A stretch of DNA of 32,204 nucleotides from Nocardia vinacea NBRC 16497. GTDB taxonomy: Bacteria; Actinomycetota; Actinomycetes; Mycobacteriales; Mycobacteriaceae. The notes below the pieces were generated by a model. That model had not been told where the DNA came from, did no database searches, and saw only the letters and a program-made list of their open reading frames with translations. Positions 7,611-14,692 of the stretch are shown here, piece by piece. The DNA lies in NCBI RefSeq assembly GCF_000308835.1, contig NZ_BAGN01000124.1:1-32204 (forward strand). The letters are read 5' to 3'. The position numbers were made by a program, and so were the translations under genes. The first letter of the stretch is position 1. Every line of letters starts with the position of its first letter.

Positions 7611-8046
7611 TTATCGGCTCGGCAGTCGGGTGGGGTCGATGGTGTCGGCGAGATGGATCAGCGGGGATTCCGGAACCATGCCGAAGCCGGCGGCGACGAG
7701 CGTCGGAGCGATCGAGGACTGCCCACGTCGCAGGATCCACGGGAACCAGATGCGGCCGGTTTCCCAGCCGAACGGTGTGCTGATGCTGGTCGATATCGTC
7801 GCAGCGCAGCAGGCGAGCTTCCTGACTGGAGGCGCCGTGAAGCAGCGCGAGCATCCCGACCAGAGCCTCGTGAGGATGCACGGCTGAGTCAGTGGTCCAG
7901 CGGCCGAACAGGGTTCGCTGCTGGGCGAGAGTCAGAGTTCGACCCTGAAATCCCTTGGGGTCCTTGGCTTCCAGACCCGTCACGGGGCTGATCAAAACAA
8001 GGTGGCGCGTCCGAGCGAATTGGAAGAACTGCCGCAGGACGGATGG
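7611..8046 (-). pseudogene. Tyrosine recombinase B remnant (middle and C-terminal pieces)
   Basis: A minus frame from about 8046 to 7708 reads VLRQFFQFARTRHLVLISPVTGL, then LTLAQQRTLFGRW, then VGMLALLHGASSQEARLLRCDDID and HLVPVDPATWAVLDR. This is the junction of core-binding and catalytic domains in a family of actinobacterial integrases. A second piece in another frame (7712-7611) reads LVAAGFGMVPESPLIHLADTIDPTRL and ends at TAA 7613-7611, resembling the C-terminus of the same kind of protein. The region that should hold the R-H-R-Y catalytic residues is missing between them, so the gene is dead. Its 5' end is fused to recombinase A. The C-terminal assignment is from memory of the family. 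Confidence 0.65.
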
Positions 8047-8519
8047 TCGCCGGATGCAACGCTCCACCGGATTCGTCGGCGAACAACACGGGCGAATCCG
8101 GGAACTTCGGGCGGACATCGCTCAAGAACCATCGCAGCACCAGATCCAGGCCGTCCAGCATGGGCACCCAGCGACCCATCGCCCACATGCCGAGACGCGT
8201 TGAACTCGTCGACCGGGCACACCAGTTTGACGCCGAATCCGGCCTCGATCTCGGCGGCCTTGCGAACTTGCAGGAAGCGGTGAAAACCCTTGAAGATCTG
8301 GACATATTCGCGTCGGGTCGCTGGAGCCCGGCCCGCGACCGCGAGATCGCCGACGACGCGGTCGATGTCGTCGGCTGCGACTTCCCATGCCGGCCGCCCC
8401 AGCGCGGCCAGAGCACGCTCGAGCAACCCGATGTCGTTGTCGATGGTGACCGGGCTGAACCCACGAGCACGCCACGACGCGACAATCGCTGGGACGAGGT
8501 GTTCGGCGACGACATCGTC
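8039..8519 (-). pseudogene. Tyrosine recombinase A remnant with internal deletion
   Basis: One frame (about 8519-8187) gives a core-binding domain: DDVVAEHLVPAIVASWRARG, VTIDNDIGLLERALAALG, RREYVQIFKGFHRFLQVRK, ending VKLVCPVDEFNASRH. It then switches to another frame (about 8179-8039) reading MGRWVPMLDGLDLVLRWFL, DVRPKFPDSPVLFADESGG and LHPATIR, which is a late catalytic-domain segment. Roughly a hundred residues expected between them, including catalytic motif I, are absent, and the C-terminal motifs with the active-site Tyr are lost where it joins recombinase B. It is a deletion-bearing pseudogene. Confidence 0.7.
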
Positions 8520-8521
8520 GC

Positions 8522-8785
8522 GGCCGCCGTTGATCCAGGCGGTCGTGGGCAGCCGGGGTGGGGTGGGTGGCCACCCGACCGTGTCGGGTTGGCTGTGTAC
8601 GCGGCGGTGAGGACTAAGCCGCGTTCGGCGCGGATCTCGGTGGCGGTGGCGCCGTGAACTGTTACGGCAGTGTGTAATCCGATCCCGGAGTGCCGGTGGA
8701 CGGTGTTGTAGTAGGTGAAGAACACTCGACAGAACTGCCCGGCCTCAGCGATGGAGGCGAAGCGTTGTCTGCCGAGGCCTTCCCG
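8522..8785 (-). pseudogene. IS3-family transposase C-terminal remnant
   Basis: The frame contains RQRFASIAEAGQFCRVFFTY, YNTVHRHSGIGLHTAVTVH, and ATEIRAERGLVLTAAYTANP, the tail of an IS3-type OrfB integrase-core transposase. Near 8579 the frame slips by one base and continues as GWPPTPPRLPTTAWIN, the usual final segment of these proteins. It then runs straight into the recombinase A remnant. The catalytic DDE core, OrfA and the terminal inverted repeats are not present. Upstream of 8785 the frame loses similarity and reaches the stop of the membrane-protein gene at 8830. Confidence 0.75.
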
Positions 8786-8829
8786 GCAGGCAGGTTCGCA
8801 GCACGCACCGTCCGCTCGAACTGTCAGCG

Positions 8830-9438
8830 TCACCGCCGTCGTCGAGGCCTCGACGTGCTGGCGCCGTATTGCCCCACTATCGCGATGCCGACTCCGATCA
8901 TGAAGACCACGAATCCGTTTGTGGCATCGTTCATGTGTCCTGGCGTGTGCTGGGCAATCGCGATCGCGGCGATCGCCCAGCCGATCACTCCGATTGTCGT
9001 GCCGATCCAGATCAGGACTCTGCTCCAGAGAGGTGCCCGCGACAAATCGCCCGGAGCAGGGGAATCGTAGGTGGTGTTATAGACGTCGTCACCAGCAGTC
9101 AGGCCATCTCCGCCGGTGACGATTCGGCTACCGTGGGTGGCGGTGTTGATGATGGTCGGGCCGTTCATCCGGTCGAGTCTGTCTCGGAGTTGGGCGAGTT
9201 CGCGGGCGAATTCCGCGTCGGCGGATGCCGCGCGTTCGATCGCGTCGGCGAGTTGACGGCGTGCGGCCATGCTGTTCGGATTTCGGTCGAGGTCGTCGAG
9301 TGCGCGTCGTCCCAGTCGGCGTGTGACGGCGCCGGTGAGGGCGGTCAGTCCTTGATCCAGTGACCGGTCCACGAGCCGTCCGCCGGCTGCCCCCAGTGCC
9401 GCAGCCACATATGCGGCAACGACCATTCCGTCGATCAT
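8830..9438 (-). CDS. Membrane protein of unknown function, tandem paralogue A
   Basis: 202 residues with ATG at 9438 and an excellent GGGAGGAG ribosome-binding site. An amphipathic helical N-domain (about 1-93; VDRSLDQGLTALTG, RRLGRRALDDLDRNP, IERAASADAEFARELA) is followed by the motif INTATHGSRIVTG and a Gly/Asn/Thr-rich linker to NTTYD. Then LSRAPLW leads into two transmembrane helices (about 137-165 and 174-192) and a basic RRRR tail. Both ends are predicted cytosolic. It is paralogous to the gene at 9789-10391; by my count about 12 residues differ in the first 93, while the transmembrane part has diverged. No known domain is recognised. Confidence 0.75.
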   Translation of the reverse strand: MIDGMVVAAYVAAALGAAGGRLVDRSLDQGLTALTGAVTRRLGRRALDDLDRNPNSMAARRQLADAIERAASADAEFARELAQLRDRLDRMNGPTIINTATHGSRIVTGGDGLTAGDDVYNTTYDSPAPGDLSRAPLWSRVLIWIGTTIGVIGWAIAAIAIAQHTPGHMNDATNGFVVFMIGVGIAIVGQYGASTSRPRRRR

Positions 9439-9510
9439 GTCAGGCTCCTCCCAAGCCGCCCCGGCAACATAATCATCTCATCGAACGAACCACATGCGGC
9501 GTTTCGAACA
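9439..9510 (-). promoter_or_regulatory. Promoter/leader of paralogue A, conserved with paralogue B
   Basis: On the minus strand the block CGCATGTGGTTCG ... GATTATGTTGCCGGGGCGGC is shared with 10392-10470 almost unchanged. TATGTT at 9471-9466 is a plausible -10, giving a leader of roughly 20 nt that carries the GGGAGGAG site. The TTTCGAACATTC-like segment further upstream is also partly conserved and could be a regulator site. Confidence 0.5.
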
Positions 9511-9582
9511 TTCCGACCGAACAATCAGCTCACCGGGTTTCAGCACGGCCTCGCGGTAGCGGGACGCATGCCAGGAGTTGGA

Positions 9583-9599
9583 TACGATCGCGCATCGTA
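9583..9599. promoter_or_regulatory. 17-bp perfect palindrome between the paralogues
   Basis: TACGAT-CGCGC-ATCGTA lies in the non-coding 350 bp between paralogue A's start and paralogue B's stop. It resembles an operator for a dimeric regulator, but it is about 145 bp upstream of the nearest start codon. No second copy was noticed near the other paralogue. The remainder of 9511-9788 shows no coding sequence. Confidence 0.35.
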
Positions 9600-9788
9600 G
9601 ATATCGAAAACCCATACCCACAGCGTGTTTTCATTTGATGCGCGGAAATGCCTTCACGCAGCTGTCTTCCAGTAAACCGCTGCGTTTGTTTCCAGCTCGA
9701 ACTTTCCCACGGCGGATCTCACTCGTCGCGCGATGTTCTGCTCGGCCCGCAGCGCCGCAGGGCGGCTGGGACTCCGGACGCTTCCGGT

Positions 9789-10391
9789 CTACCGGCGCCG
9801 TCTAGGTGTCGACGTTCTCGCGCCGAGCTCGGCGAAGGTCATGAGGACACCGCCGATGAGGAAGAACGGCAGCAAGTTGAACTGCTCTGACACCGCCCCG
9901 CCTTGGGACATGCCGATCAGACCGCCGGCGAAGCCGATACCGACGAACACCAAGCCGATCCACAACAGTGCCTTGGTCCAGATCGGAGCTCGGGACAGAT
10001 CTTCATCCGATGCTATGTCGTATGTGGTGTTGTGAATGCTGCCCCCGGCCGTGATGCCTCTGCAGCCGGTGACGATCCGGCTGCCGTGGGTCGCGGTGTT
10101 GATCACGGTTCCGCCGTTCAGTCTGTCGAGCGTGGCTTGCAGGGCCGCGAGTTCGCGGGCGAATTCCGCGTCGGCGGATGCCGCGCGTTCGATCTGATCG
10201 GCGAGCTGGCGGCGTGCGGCCATGCTGTGCGGATTCCGGTCGAGGTCGTCGAGTGCGCGTCGTCCTAGCCTGCGTGTGACCGTGCCGGTAAGAGCGGTCA
10301 ACCCTTGATCCAGCGAGCGGTCCACGGCCCTCCCGCTTGTCGCCCCCAACGCCGCGGCCACGTAAGTGGCAACACCCATTCCGTCGATCAT
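9789..10391 (-). CDS. Membrane protein of unknown function, tandem paralogue B
   Basis: 200 residues, ATG at 10391 with a GGAAGAAG ribosome-binding site. Same layout as paralogue A: N-domain of about 93 residues, then VINTATHGSRIVTG, a Gly-rich linker (ITAGGSIHNTTYD), LSRAPIW, two transmembrane helices (about 137-160 and 170-190) and a final TPRRRR. The transmembrane helices differ strongly from those of paralogue A although the flanking motifs are kept, suggesting that the N-domain, the motif and the basic tail are functional and that the helices are mainly anchors, or that partners differ. The function is unknown. Its promoter region is shared with paralogue A. Confidence 0.75.
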   Translation of the reverse strand: MIDGMGVATYVAAALGATSGRAVDRSLDQGLTALTGTVTRRLGRRALDDLDRNPHSMAARRQLADQIERAASADAEFARELAALQATLDRLNGGTVINTATHGSRIVTGCRGITAGGSIHNTTYDIASDEDLSRAPIWTKALLWIGLVFVGIGFAGGLIGMSQGGAVSEQFNLLPFFLIGGVLMTFAELGARTSTPRRRR

Positions 10392-10470
10392 GTCAGCTTC
10401 TTCCGCGGCCGCCCCGGCAACATAATCGTCTCATCGCGCGAACCACATGCGGTGTTTCAAATATTTCGGC
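10392..10470 (-). promoter_or_regulatory. Promoter/leader of paralogue B, conserved with paralogue A
   Basis: Carries the same GATTATGTTGCCGGGGCGGC block, with the candidate -10 TATGTT at 10424-10419, and the same CGCATGTGGTTCG block upstream. Both genes therefore probably respond to the same control. The following 10471-10609 shows nothing recognisable. Confidence 0.5.
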
Positions 10471-10609
10471 TTGAAAGTCGTTCGTAAGCAAAGCTAATGC
10501 GCAACTGCTGGCCAATTGTCGTCCTTTTCGCGGTTCGCGTTCTCCGGTGATGCGACTTGCCGGATTGAGCGCGGCTCACTGGAGCCGAATGTCAAGGCGT
10601 GGCCGGATG

Positions 10610-10933
10610 TCAGCGCGATTCGGCGGGTGGCGTAGACGTAATCCCTGCGCGGATATGGCCGAGATCTCCACCGTGGGTATGCGGTTGGAGCATCGACGCC
10701 AGCAGGTGCGCCGTGGCCCGCGGATCGAAGAAGAGCAGCGGGCGGACGGTGTCCGATGACCTAGTCGACGCGCCCTTCATCAGCGGATGCCGTGGTCCGA
10801 CGGCGGCCTCGGCGAGCAGAACTCGACGCACACCGCCGCCATGGGCTCGATGCGGCGCAAGCGAACTCGGGTCGTCATACCGGATGCCGTAGCCACCGGC
10901 GTCGATCACCGACACGGCACAGCGCACGCTCAT
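10610..10933 (-). CDS. Small hypothetical protein coupled to the XRE regulator
   Basis: 107 residues from the ATG at 10933, which shares a base with the TGA of the upstream regulator (TGATG), so translation would be coupled. Third positions are mostly G/C. The protein starts MSVRCAVSVIDAGGYGIRYD, contains VRRVLLAEAAVG and RPLLFFDPRATAHLLASML, and ends TPPAESR. No domain is recognised; it may be a genuine small protein or the shortened remains of an enzyme co-transcribed with the regulator. Plus-strand frames here look like shadows. Confidence 0.42.
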   Translation of the reverse strand: MSVRCAVSVIDAGGYGIRYDDPSSLAPHRAHGGGVRRVLLAEAAVGPRHPLMKGASTRSSDTVRPLLFFDPRATAHLLASMLQPHTHGGDLGHIRAGITSTPPAESR

Positions 10934-11709
10934 CACGACGCGGCGTTGAGGCGCTTCTTGGTCTCCTCGTCGGCCGGGAAGAACGATTCGATGGCGAGTT
11001 CGGCGACGGTGACGTTCATCGGGGTGCCGAAGACGGTAGTGATGCTGATGAAGGACAGTTCGTGGTCGTCGTGGCGCAGGCGGAGCGGCACCACGGCCTG
11101 GTCCGGTTCGGGGAGGGTGAGATCGACTGTGCCGCCGGGATATTCGCGCAATTCGTCGCGGAGATCGATCAACTCCGGCGAACCGGTGACTTCGATCTGA
11201 CGGGACAGGCGTTCGAAGATATGGCCGCGCCATTCGGCGAGATTGATGATGCGGCCGGCCATACCGTCGGGATGCAGGCTCAGGCGCAGGGCATTGACCG
11301 GTGCGGTGAGCAGTTTCGGGTCGATGCCCGTCAACAGCAGTGCCACACCGGAATTGGCGTCGATCATATTCCAGCTCTGGTCGATGGCCAGCGCGGGATA
11401 GGGGTCGTGGCCCACGAGGATTTGGCGCATCGCACCGCGCACCGCATCCATCGCGGGCGTATCGAGGGATGGTTCGGCGTAGGCGGGTGCGAATCCAGCC
11501 GCGAGGAGCAGCCGATTGCGTTCCCGCAACGGGATCTCCAACTGCTCGCACAGGTGCACGAGCATGGTGCGGCTGGGATTCGCGCGACCCGTTTCGATGA
11601 AGCTCAGATGCCGCGCGGAGGTTTCGGCGCGCCCGGCCAATTCCAGCTGGCTGAGCCTGCGCTCGAGCCGCCAGTGGCGCAACAGGTCACCGGCTGTCTG
11701 CGTACTCAC
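10933..11709 (-). CDS. XRE-family regulator with MmyB-like ligand-binding domain
   Basis: 258 residues. The helix-turn-helix spans about 6-60 (LLRHWRLERRLSQLELAGRAE, SARHLSFIETGRANPSR). The remainder (DPYPALAIDQSWNMIDANSG, LRLSLHPDGMAGRIINLAEW, ending in FGTPMNVTVAELAIESFFPAD) is the MmyB-like domain, a PAS-like fold thought to bind fatty-acid-like ligands. These regulators usually control an adjacent oxidoreductase; here only the small ORF at 10610 is coupled. A palindrome 36-52 bp before the start is a good autoregulation site. Confidence 0.9.
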   Translation of the reverse strand: MSTQTAGDLLRHWRLERRLSQLELAGRAETSARHLSFIETGRANPSRTMLVHLCEQLEIPLRERNRLLLAAGFAPAYAEPSLDTPAMDAVRGAMRQILVGHDPYPALAIDQSWNMIDANSGVALLLTGIDPKLLTAPVNALRLSLHPDGMAGRIINLAEWRGHIFERLSRQIEVTGSPELIDLRDELREYPGGTVDLTLPEPDQAVVPLRLRHDDHELSFISITTVFGTPMNVTVAELAIESFFPADEETKKRLNAAS

Positions 11710-11722
11710 CCTGCCGATCCTA

Positions 11723-11739
11723 CGAAGCCTGCGGCTTCG
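11723..11739 (-). terminator. Hairpin after the DJ-1/pyridoxamine-oxidase-like operon
   Basis: CGAAGCC-TGC-GGCTTCG is a perfect 7-bp stem with a 3-nt loop, about 37 bp past the stop of the gene at 11776. There is no U-tract. It also lies just upstream of the XRE start, so it could instead be part of that leader. Confidence 0.4.
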
Positions 11740-11744
11740 GCACG

Positions 11745-11761
11745 ATTACCTGACGGGTAAT
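11745..11761. promoter_or_regulatory. Candidate XRE operator palindrome
   Basis: ATTACC-TGACG-GGTAAT is a perfect inverted repeat with 6-bp arms, placed where the promoter of the XRE gene (start at 11709) should be. The position suits autorepression by the dimeric regulator. Confidence 0.45.
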
Positions 11762-11775
11762 GGACGTGCGGCGAC

Positions 11776-12306
11776 TCAGAACCGCCAGCGGGTCGCGCCG
11801 CCGGGTTCCACGGTGGACAGCGCGGTTGCGGTGAGCGCGGTCAGGCGGTACACGTGCCACGGCGGCGGGCCCGCGGAGGGGGCGCTGTATTCAGCGGTGA
11901 GCGCCTCGCCGGTGTCGTCGACGCGACAGGGCCAGCCGCCGTCGGCCCAGCGCCGGGCCATATCGGCGACGGCGGCGGGATCGGCGATCCTGGTCGCGGT
12001 GCCATCCACGACCAGATCGAATTCGTGGGTGGCCACGCTCATCGAGCAGCGCGGATCGCGAGCCAGGTTGCGGCCCTTGCGGCTTCGGGCGCCGGTGGTG
12101 AACCAGAAGGCGCCGTCCACCCAGAGCGCGCCGACGGCGGTGACGTGCGGGCTGCCGTCGGGATTGATCGTGGTCAGCCAGCAGGTGTGCCGGTCGAGGC
12201 CGCCGGTGCCGGGGGCTTGTTCGATGCCCGCGTCGAGTCGTTTGCGAATGCTGTCCCAGCCGATCGGCGGCAGCTCGTAGCGGTCGGCGAGATTGATTGT
12301 GTCCAT
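11776..12306 (-). CDS. Pyridoxamine-5'-phosphate-oxidase-family (split-barrel flavin/F420) protein
   Basis: 176 residues from the ATG at 12306. A GTG at 12339 would add 11 residues and lies five bases past the upstream stop, but the family N-terminus resembles MDTINLADRYELPPIGWDSI, so the ATG is preferred. The split-barrel core is visible: DRHTCWLTTINPDGSPHVTAVG, LWVDGAFWFTTGARSRKGRNL and RCSMSVATHEFDLVVDGTAT. Such proteins bind FMN, F420 or haem and reduce small molecules. It follows a DJ-1/PfpI gene by 38 bp and is probably co-transcribed, hinting at a shared detoxification role. Cofactor not determinable. Confidence 0.82.
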   Translation of the reverse strand: MDTINLADRYELPPIGWDSIRKRLDAGIEQAPGTGGLDRHTCWLTTINPDGSPHVTAVGALWVDGAFWFTTGARSRKGRNLARDPRCSMSVATHEFDLVVDGTATRIADPAAVADMARRWADGGWPCRVDDTGEALTAEYSAPSAGPPPWHVYRLTALTATALSTVEPGGATRWRF

Positions 12307-12344
12307 ATCAGTAGGACGCTCTGGGTCCGGGGAACTCACCGGTG

Positions 12345-12941
12345 TCAGAAGATTTCATCGCCGACGAAGGCCTGGGCCGACTGGGCCGCGGTGAGCTCGG
12401 CGCCGATCGCGTCGGTGAATTCGGTGAGGTCGCCGGGACTGCGGGAGGTGATCAGCGGCCAGCCGTTCTCGTCGGAACGCACCACAGCGCGATCGATCCA
12501 GCGTCCCTCGGCATTGACGACATCGGTGCGCAGCGAGTGATAGGACGTCAAGGTCTTGCCCGCGACGACGTCGGCCTCCACGAGCAGCCATGGGCCGTGG
12601 CAGATCGCCGCGACGGGCTTGCCCGCACGCACGAACTGTTGTGCGACTTCCACAGCGCGATCGCAGACGCGCAATTTGTCCACGTTCACAGTTCCGCCCG
12701 GTACGACGAGCAGGTCGAAATCGTCGACCTCGAGATCGTTGAGCGCCGCATCCGGCTGCACGACCTCATCCTTGTCGACATCGTGTCGAAAAGTCTGGAC
12801 CTCGCCGCGTTCGGGGGTCGCGTGCACGGCGACGGCTCCGTGTTCGCGCAACCAGTCCAGCGGCATCAGCAGCTCGTCGTGTTCGACGCCGGTATTCGCG
12901 GTGATGACCAATGCGCGCACACCGCGCAATTCCTCGGACAT
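12345..12941 (-). CDS. DJ-1/PfpI-family (type 1 glutamine-amidotransferase-like) protein
   Basis: 198 residues. The nucleophile elbow AAICHGPWLL places Cys114 next to His115, and Glu20 in GVEHDELLMP is the expected acidic partner. DLLVVPGGTVNVDKLR and TLTSYHSLRTDVVNAEGRW complete the pattern of the PfpI/YhbO/general-stress subgroup, associated with protease-like, glyoxalase III or deglycase activity. First gene of a probable two-gene operon with the flavin-type protein downstream. It is divergent from the ligase at 13054. With a fructosamine-kinase homologue elsewhere in the window, a glycation-repair theme is possible but speculative. Confidence 0.88.
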   Translation of the reverse strand: MSEELRGVRALVITANTGVEHDELLMPLDWLREHGAVAVHATPERGEVQTFRHDVDKDEVVQPDAALNDLEVDDFDLLVVPGGTVNVDKLRVCDRAVEVAQQFVRAGKPVAAICHGPWLLVEADVVAGKTLTSYHSLRTDVVNAEGRWIDRAVVRSDENGWPLITSRSPGDLTEFTDAIGAELTAAQSAQAFVGDEIF

Positions 12942-13053
12942 ACCGGACCCCTTTCTCGCCCATCCTTCACCAAGGTCGGCCTACCCCGGCGCGGGGCACT
13001 CAAACGATTCCCGCACCCGTCCGGATCAGCGATTTGCGCAGTAAACTCCAGTA

Positions 13054-14157
13054 ATGGCCGCGGCCCTGCCCACTGTCGGCGTGGAAGAGGAATTCCTTCT
13101 GGCGGATCCGATCACGGGTGCGCCGAGTCCGCGGAACGTCGAAGTCGCGGCGGCGGCCGCCGACGTCGGCATCGATCTGCAGTTGGAGTTGACGCGCTGT
13201 CAGGTCGAGATCAATACCGGGGTGCATACCCGGACCCCCGAATTACTCGATGACCTGCGCCGACTGCGCCGCAGCGTGGCGAGTTGCGCGGAGAAGAACG
13301 GTGCCAGGTTGCTCGCGGTGGCGGTGCCGCCCACGGTGCCGGATGCGTATCCGGTCACCGATACCCCGCGCTATCGACTCATCGAACACCATTTCGGGCT
13401 GCTCGCCCATGAGCAGGGTTTGTGCGGCTGCCATGTCCACGTCGGGGTGCCATCGCGCGATATCGCGGTGCGGGTCGGGAATTATTTGCGGCCATGGTTA
13501 CCGGTGTTGTTGTCGTTGACGGCCAATTCCGCGGTCTACCGCGCCACCGATACCGGATACGCCAGCTGGCGCAGCATTATGTGGCGGCGGTGGCCGAGTG
13601 CCGGTCCCCCACCCTTCTTCGATTCAGTCGCGGATTACGACGACATGGTGCAGATGATGTTCGCCAGCGGCAGCATTCTCGATACTGCGATGGTGTATTG
13701 GGATGTGCGGCCCTCGGCCACATACCCGACCGTCGAGGTGCGCGTCAGTGATGTACCTGCGACGGTCGAGGAAACGGCGTTGTTGGCCACGCTGATTCGC
13801 GCCGCTGTCGCCATGGCGCAGACGGCGATACACGATGGGCTGCCACCACCCCCGGTGCCCACGGAGATTTTGCGGGCCGCGTATTGGAAGGCCGCCCGAT
13901 CCGGCCTGGACGGATACGGGCTCGACACGATCAGCGGTCACGCCCTTCCCGCCCACACCCTGCTGGCCGGGCTCGTGGACTACCTCACCCCCGCGCTCGA
14001 GCAGTCGGGTGACCAGCAGTTCGTCGCCGATACCGTCGAAGCGGTTCTTGCGCGCGGTAACGGCGCCCGGCGACAACGCACCGCTATGAGCGCACACGAC
14101 GATGTCAGCGACGTCATCGATGTAGTCGCCGCCGCCACCCTCGAAGGGTGTTACTGA
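13054..14157 (+). CDS. Carboxylate-amine ligase of the YbdK/GCS2 family (glutamate-cysteine-ligase-like)
   Basis: 367 residues, standard YbdK length. GVEEEFLL at 9-16 is the conserved N-terminal glutamate cluster that binds Mg-ATP, CRQ-like TRCQVEINTG is at 47-56, and CGCHVHVGV near 124-132 is the other family signature. The family joins a carboxylate to an amine and some members make gamma-glutamylcysteine weakly. No ribosome-binding site precedes the ATG; a TAAACT about ten bases upstream suggests a near-leaderless message. It runs convergently into the membrane protein at 14151, the two overlapping by 7 nt. The true substrate is unknown. Confidence 0.88.
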   Translation: MAAALPTVGVEEEFLLADPITGAPSPRNVEVAAAAADVGIDLQLELTRCQVEINTGVHTRTPELLDDLRRLRRSVASCAEKNGARLLAVAVPPTVPDAYPVTDTPRYRLIEHHFGLLAHEQGLCGCHVHVGVPSRDIAVRVGNYLRPWLPVLLSLTANSAVYRATDTGYASWRSIMWRRWPSAGPPPFFDSVADYDDMVQMMFASGSILDTAMVYWDVRPSATYPTVEVRVSDVPATVEETALLATLIRAAVAMAQTAIHDGLPPPPVPTEILRAAYWKAARSGLDGYGLDTISGHALPAHTLLAGLVDYLTPALEQSGDQQFVADTVEAVLARGNGARRQRTAMSAHDDVSDVIDVVAAATLEGCY

Positions 14158-14618
14158 CCGGACAGGCCGAATACCGGACGCGCGCCGCCGTCCCGGACGA
14201 TCTGTACAGCGACGATCGCGAGCAGCGTCGCACCGGTCGCCATGTGCTCGATCGCGTCGGTGATGTGACTCGGGAAGCTGAATATCAGCACATGATGTGA
14301 GAACAGCGCCCACACCCCGACCGCGAATCCACCGCCCATTCCGGCGAGCACGCAGTACCAGGCCGACCAGGACTTGCGGGTCGCGACGATCAGCGCGGGG
14401 CCGAACAGCAGTAGCCCGGCCACCGCGTGCCAGCCGTTGTAGTCTATGCCGAGTACCGGTGTCGCCGGTGCGTGTTCGCCGAGTTCGAAACTGGGCTCGG
14501 CGACCCACCCCGCGATCGCCCACACGATATGGACCGCCCCGATCACGAGGACGGCCCACTGCAGAAAACTCCACCGCGTCCAGTCGATTCGCCGCTCGAT
14601 CACCGATTGTTCGCTCAT
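14151..14618 (-). CDS. Four-helix membrane protein, DUF4383-like
   Basis: 155 residues with four predicted transmembrane segments: about 19-38 (LQWAVLVIGAVHIVWAIAGW), 62-81 (GWHAVAGLLLFGPALIVATR), 86-112 (AWYCVLAGMGGGFAVGVWAL) and 122-142 (DAIEHMATGATLLAIVAVQI). Histidines in AVHIVW, HHVL and EHMATG resemble DUF4383 proteins, for which no function is known to me. Start supported by GGGAGGGCG just upstream on the minus strand. The 3' end overlaps the ligase gene by 7 nt on the opposite strand. Confidence 0.72.
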   Translation of the reverse strand: MSEQSVIERRIDWTRWSFLQWAVLVIGAVHIVWAIAGWVAEPSFELGEHAPATPVLGIDYNGWHAVAGLLLFGPALIVATRKSWSAWYCVLAGMGGGFAVGVWALFSHHVLIFSFPSHITDAIEHMATGATLLAIVAVQIVRDGGARPVFGLSGQ

Positions 14619-14640
14619 CGCGCCCTCCCTGACCGTACCT

Positions 14641-14655
14641 ACTACACAGCGTAGT
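14641..14655. promoter_or_regulatory. Short palindrome in a divergent promoter region
   Basis: ACTAC-ACAGC-GTAGT has 5-bp perfect arms and sits in the 74 bp between the divergent starts at 14618 and 14693. It may be an operator serving both genes. The arms are short, so chance occurrence is possible. Confidence 0.3.
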
Positions 14656-14692
14656 TGAGATAGCGGTCATCGGAAAGTGCTTCGATGGAGGG

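Larger units (their letters stand above)
8830..10470 (-). repeat. Tandem duplication of a membrane-protein gene with its promoter
   Basis: Two head-to-tail copies (8830-9510 and 9789-10470) share the 5' flank, the N-terminal coding half and the INTATHGSRIVTG segment at high nucleotide similarity. The 3' coding halves have diverged except for the LSRAP(L/I)W motif and the basic tail. About 280 bp of unrelated sequence separates the units. Confidence 0.8.
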
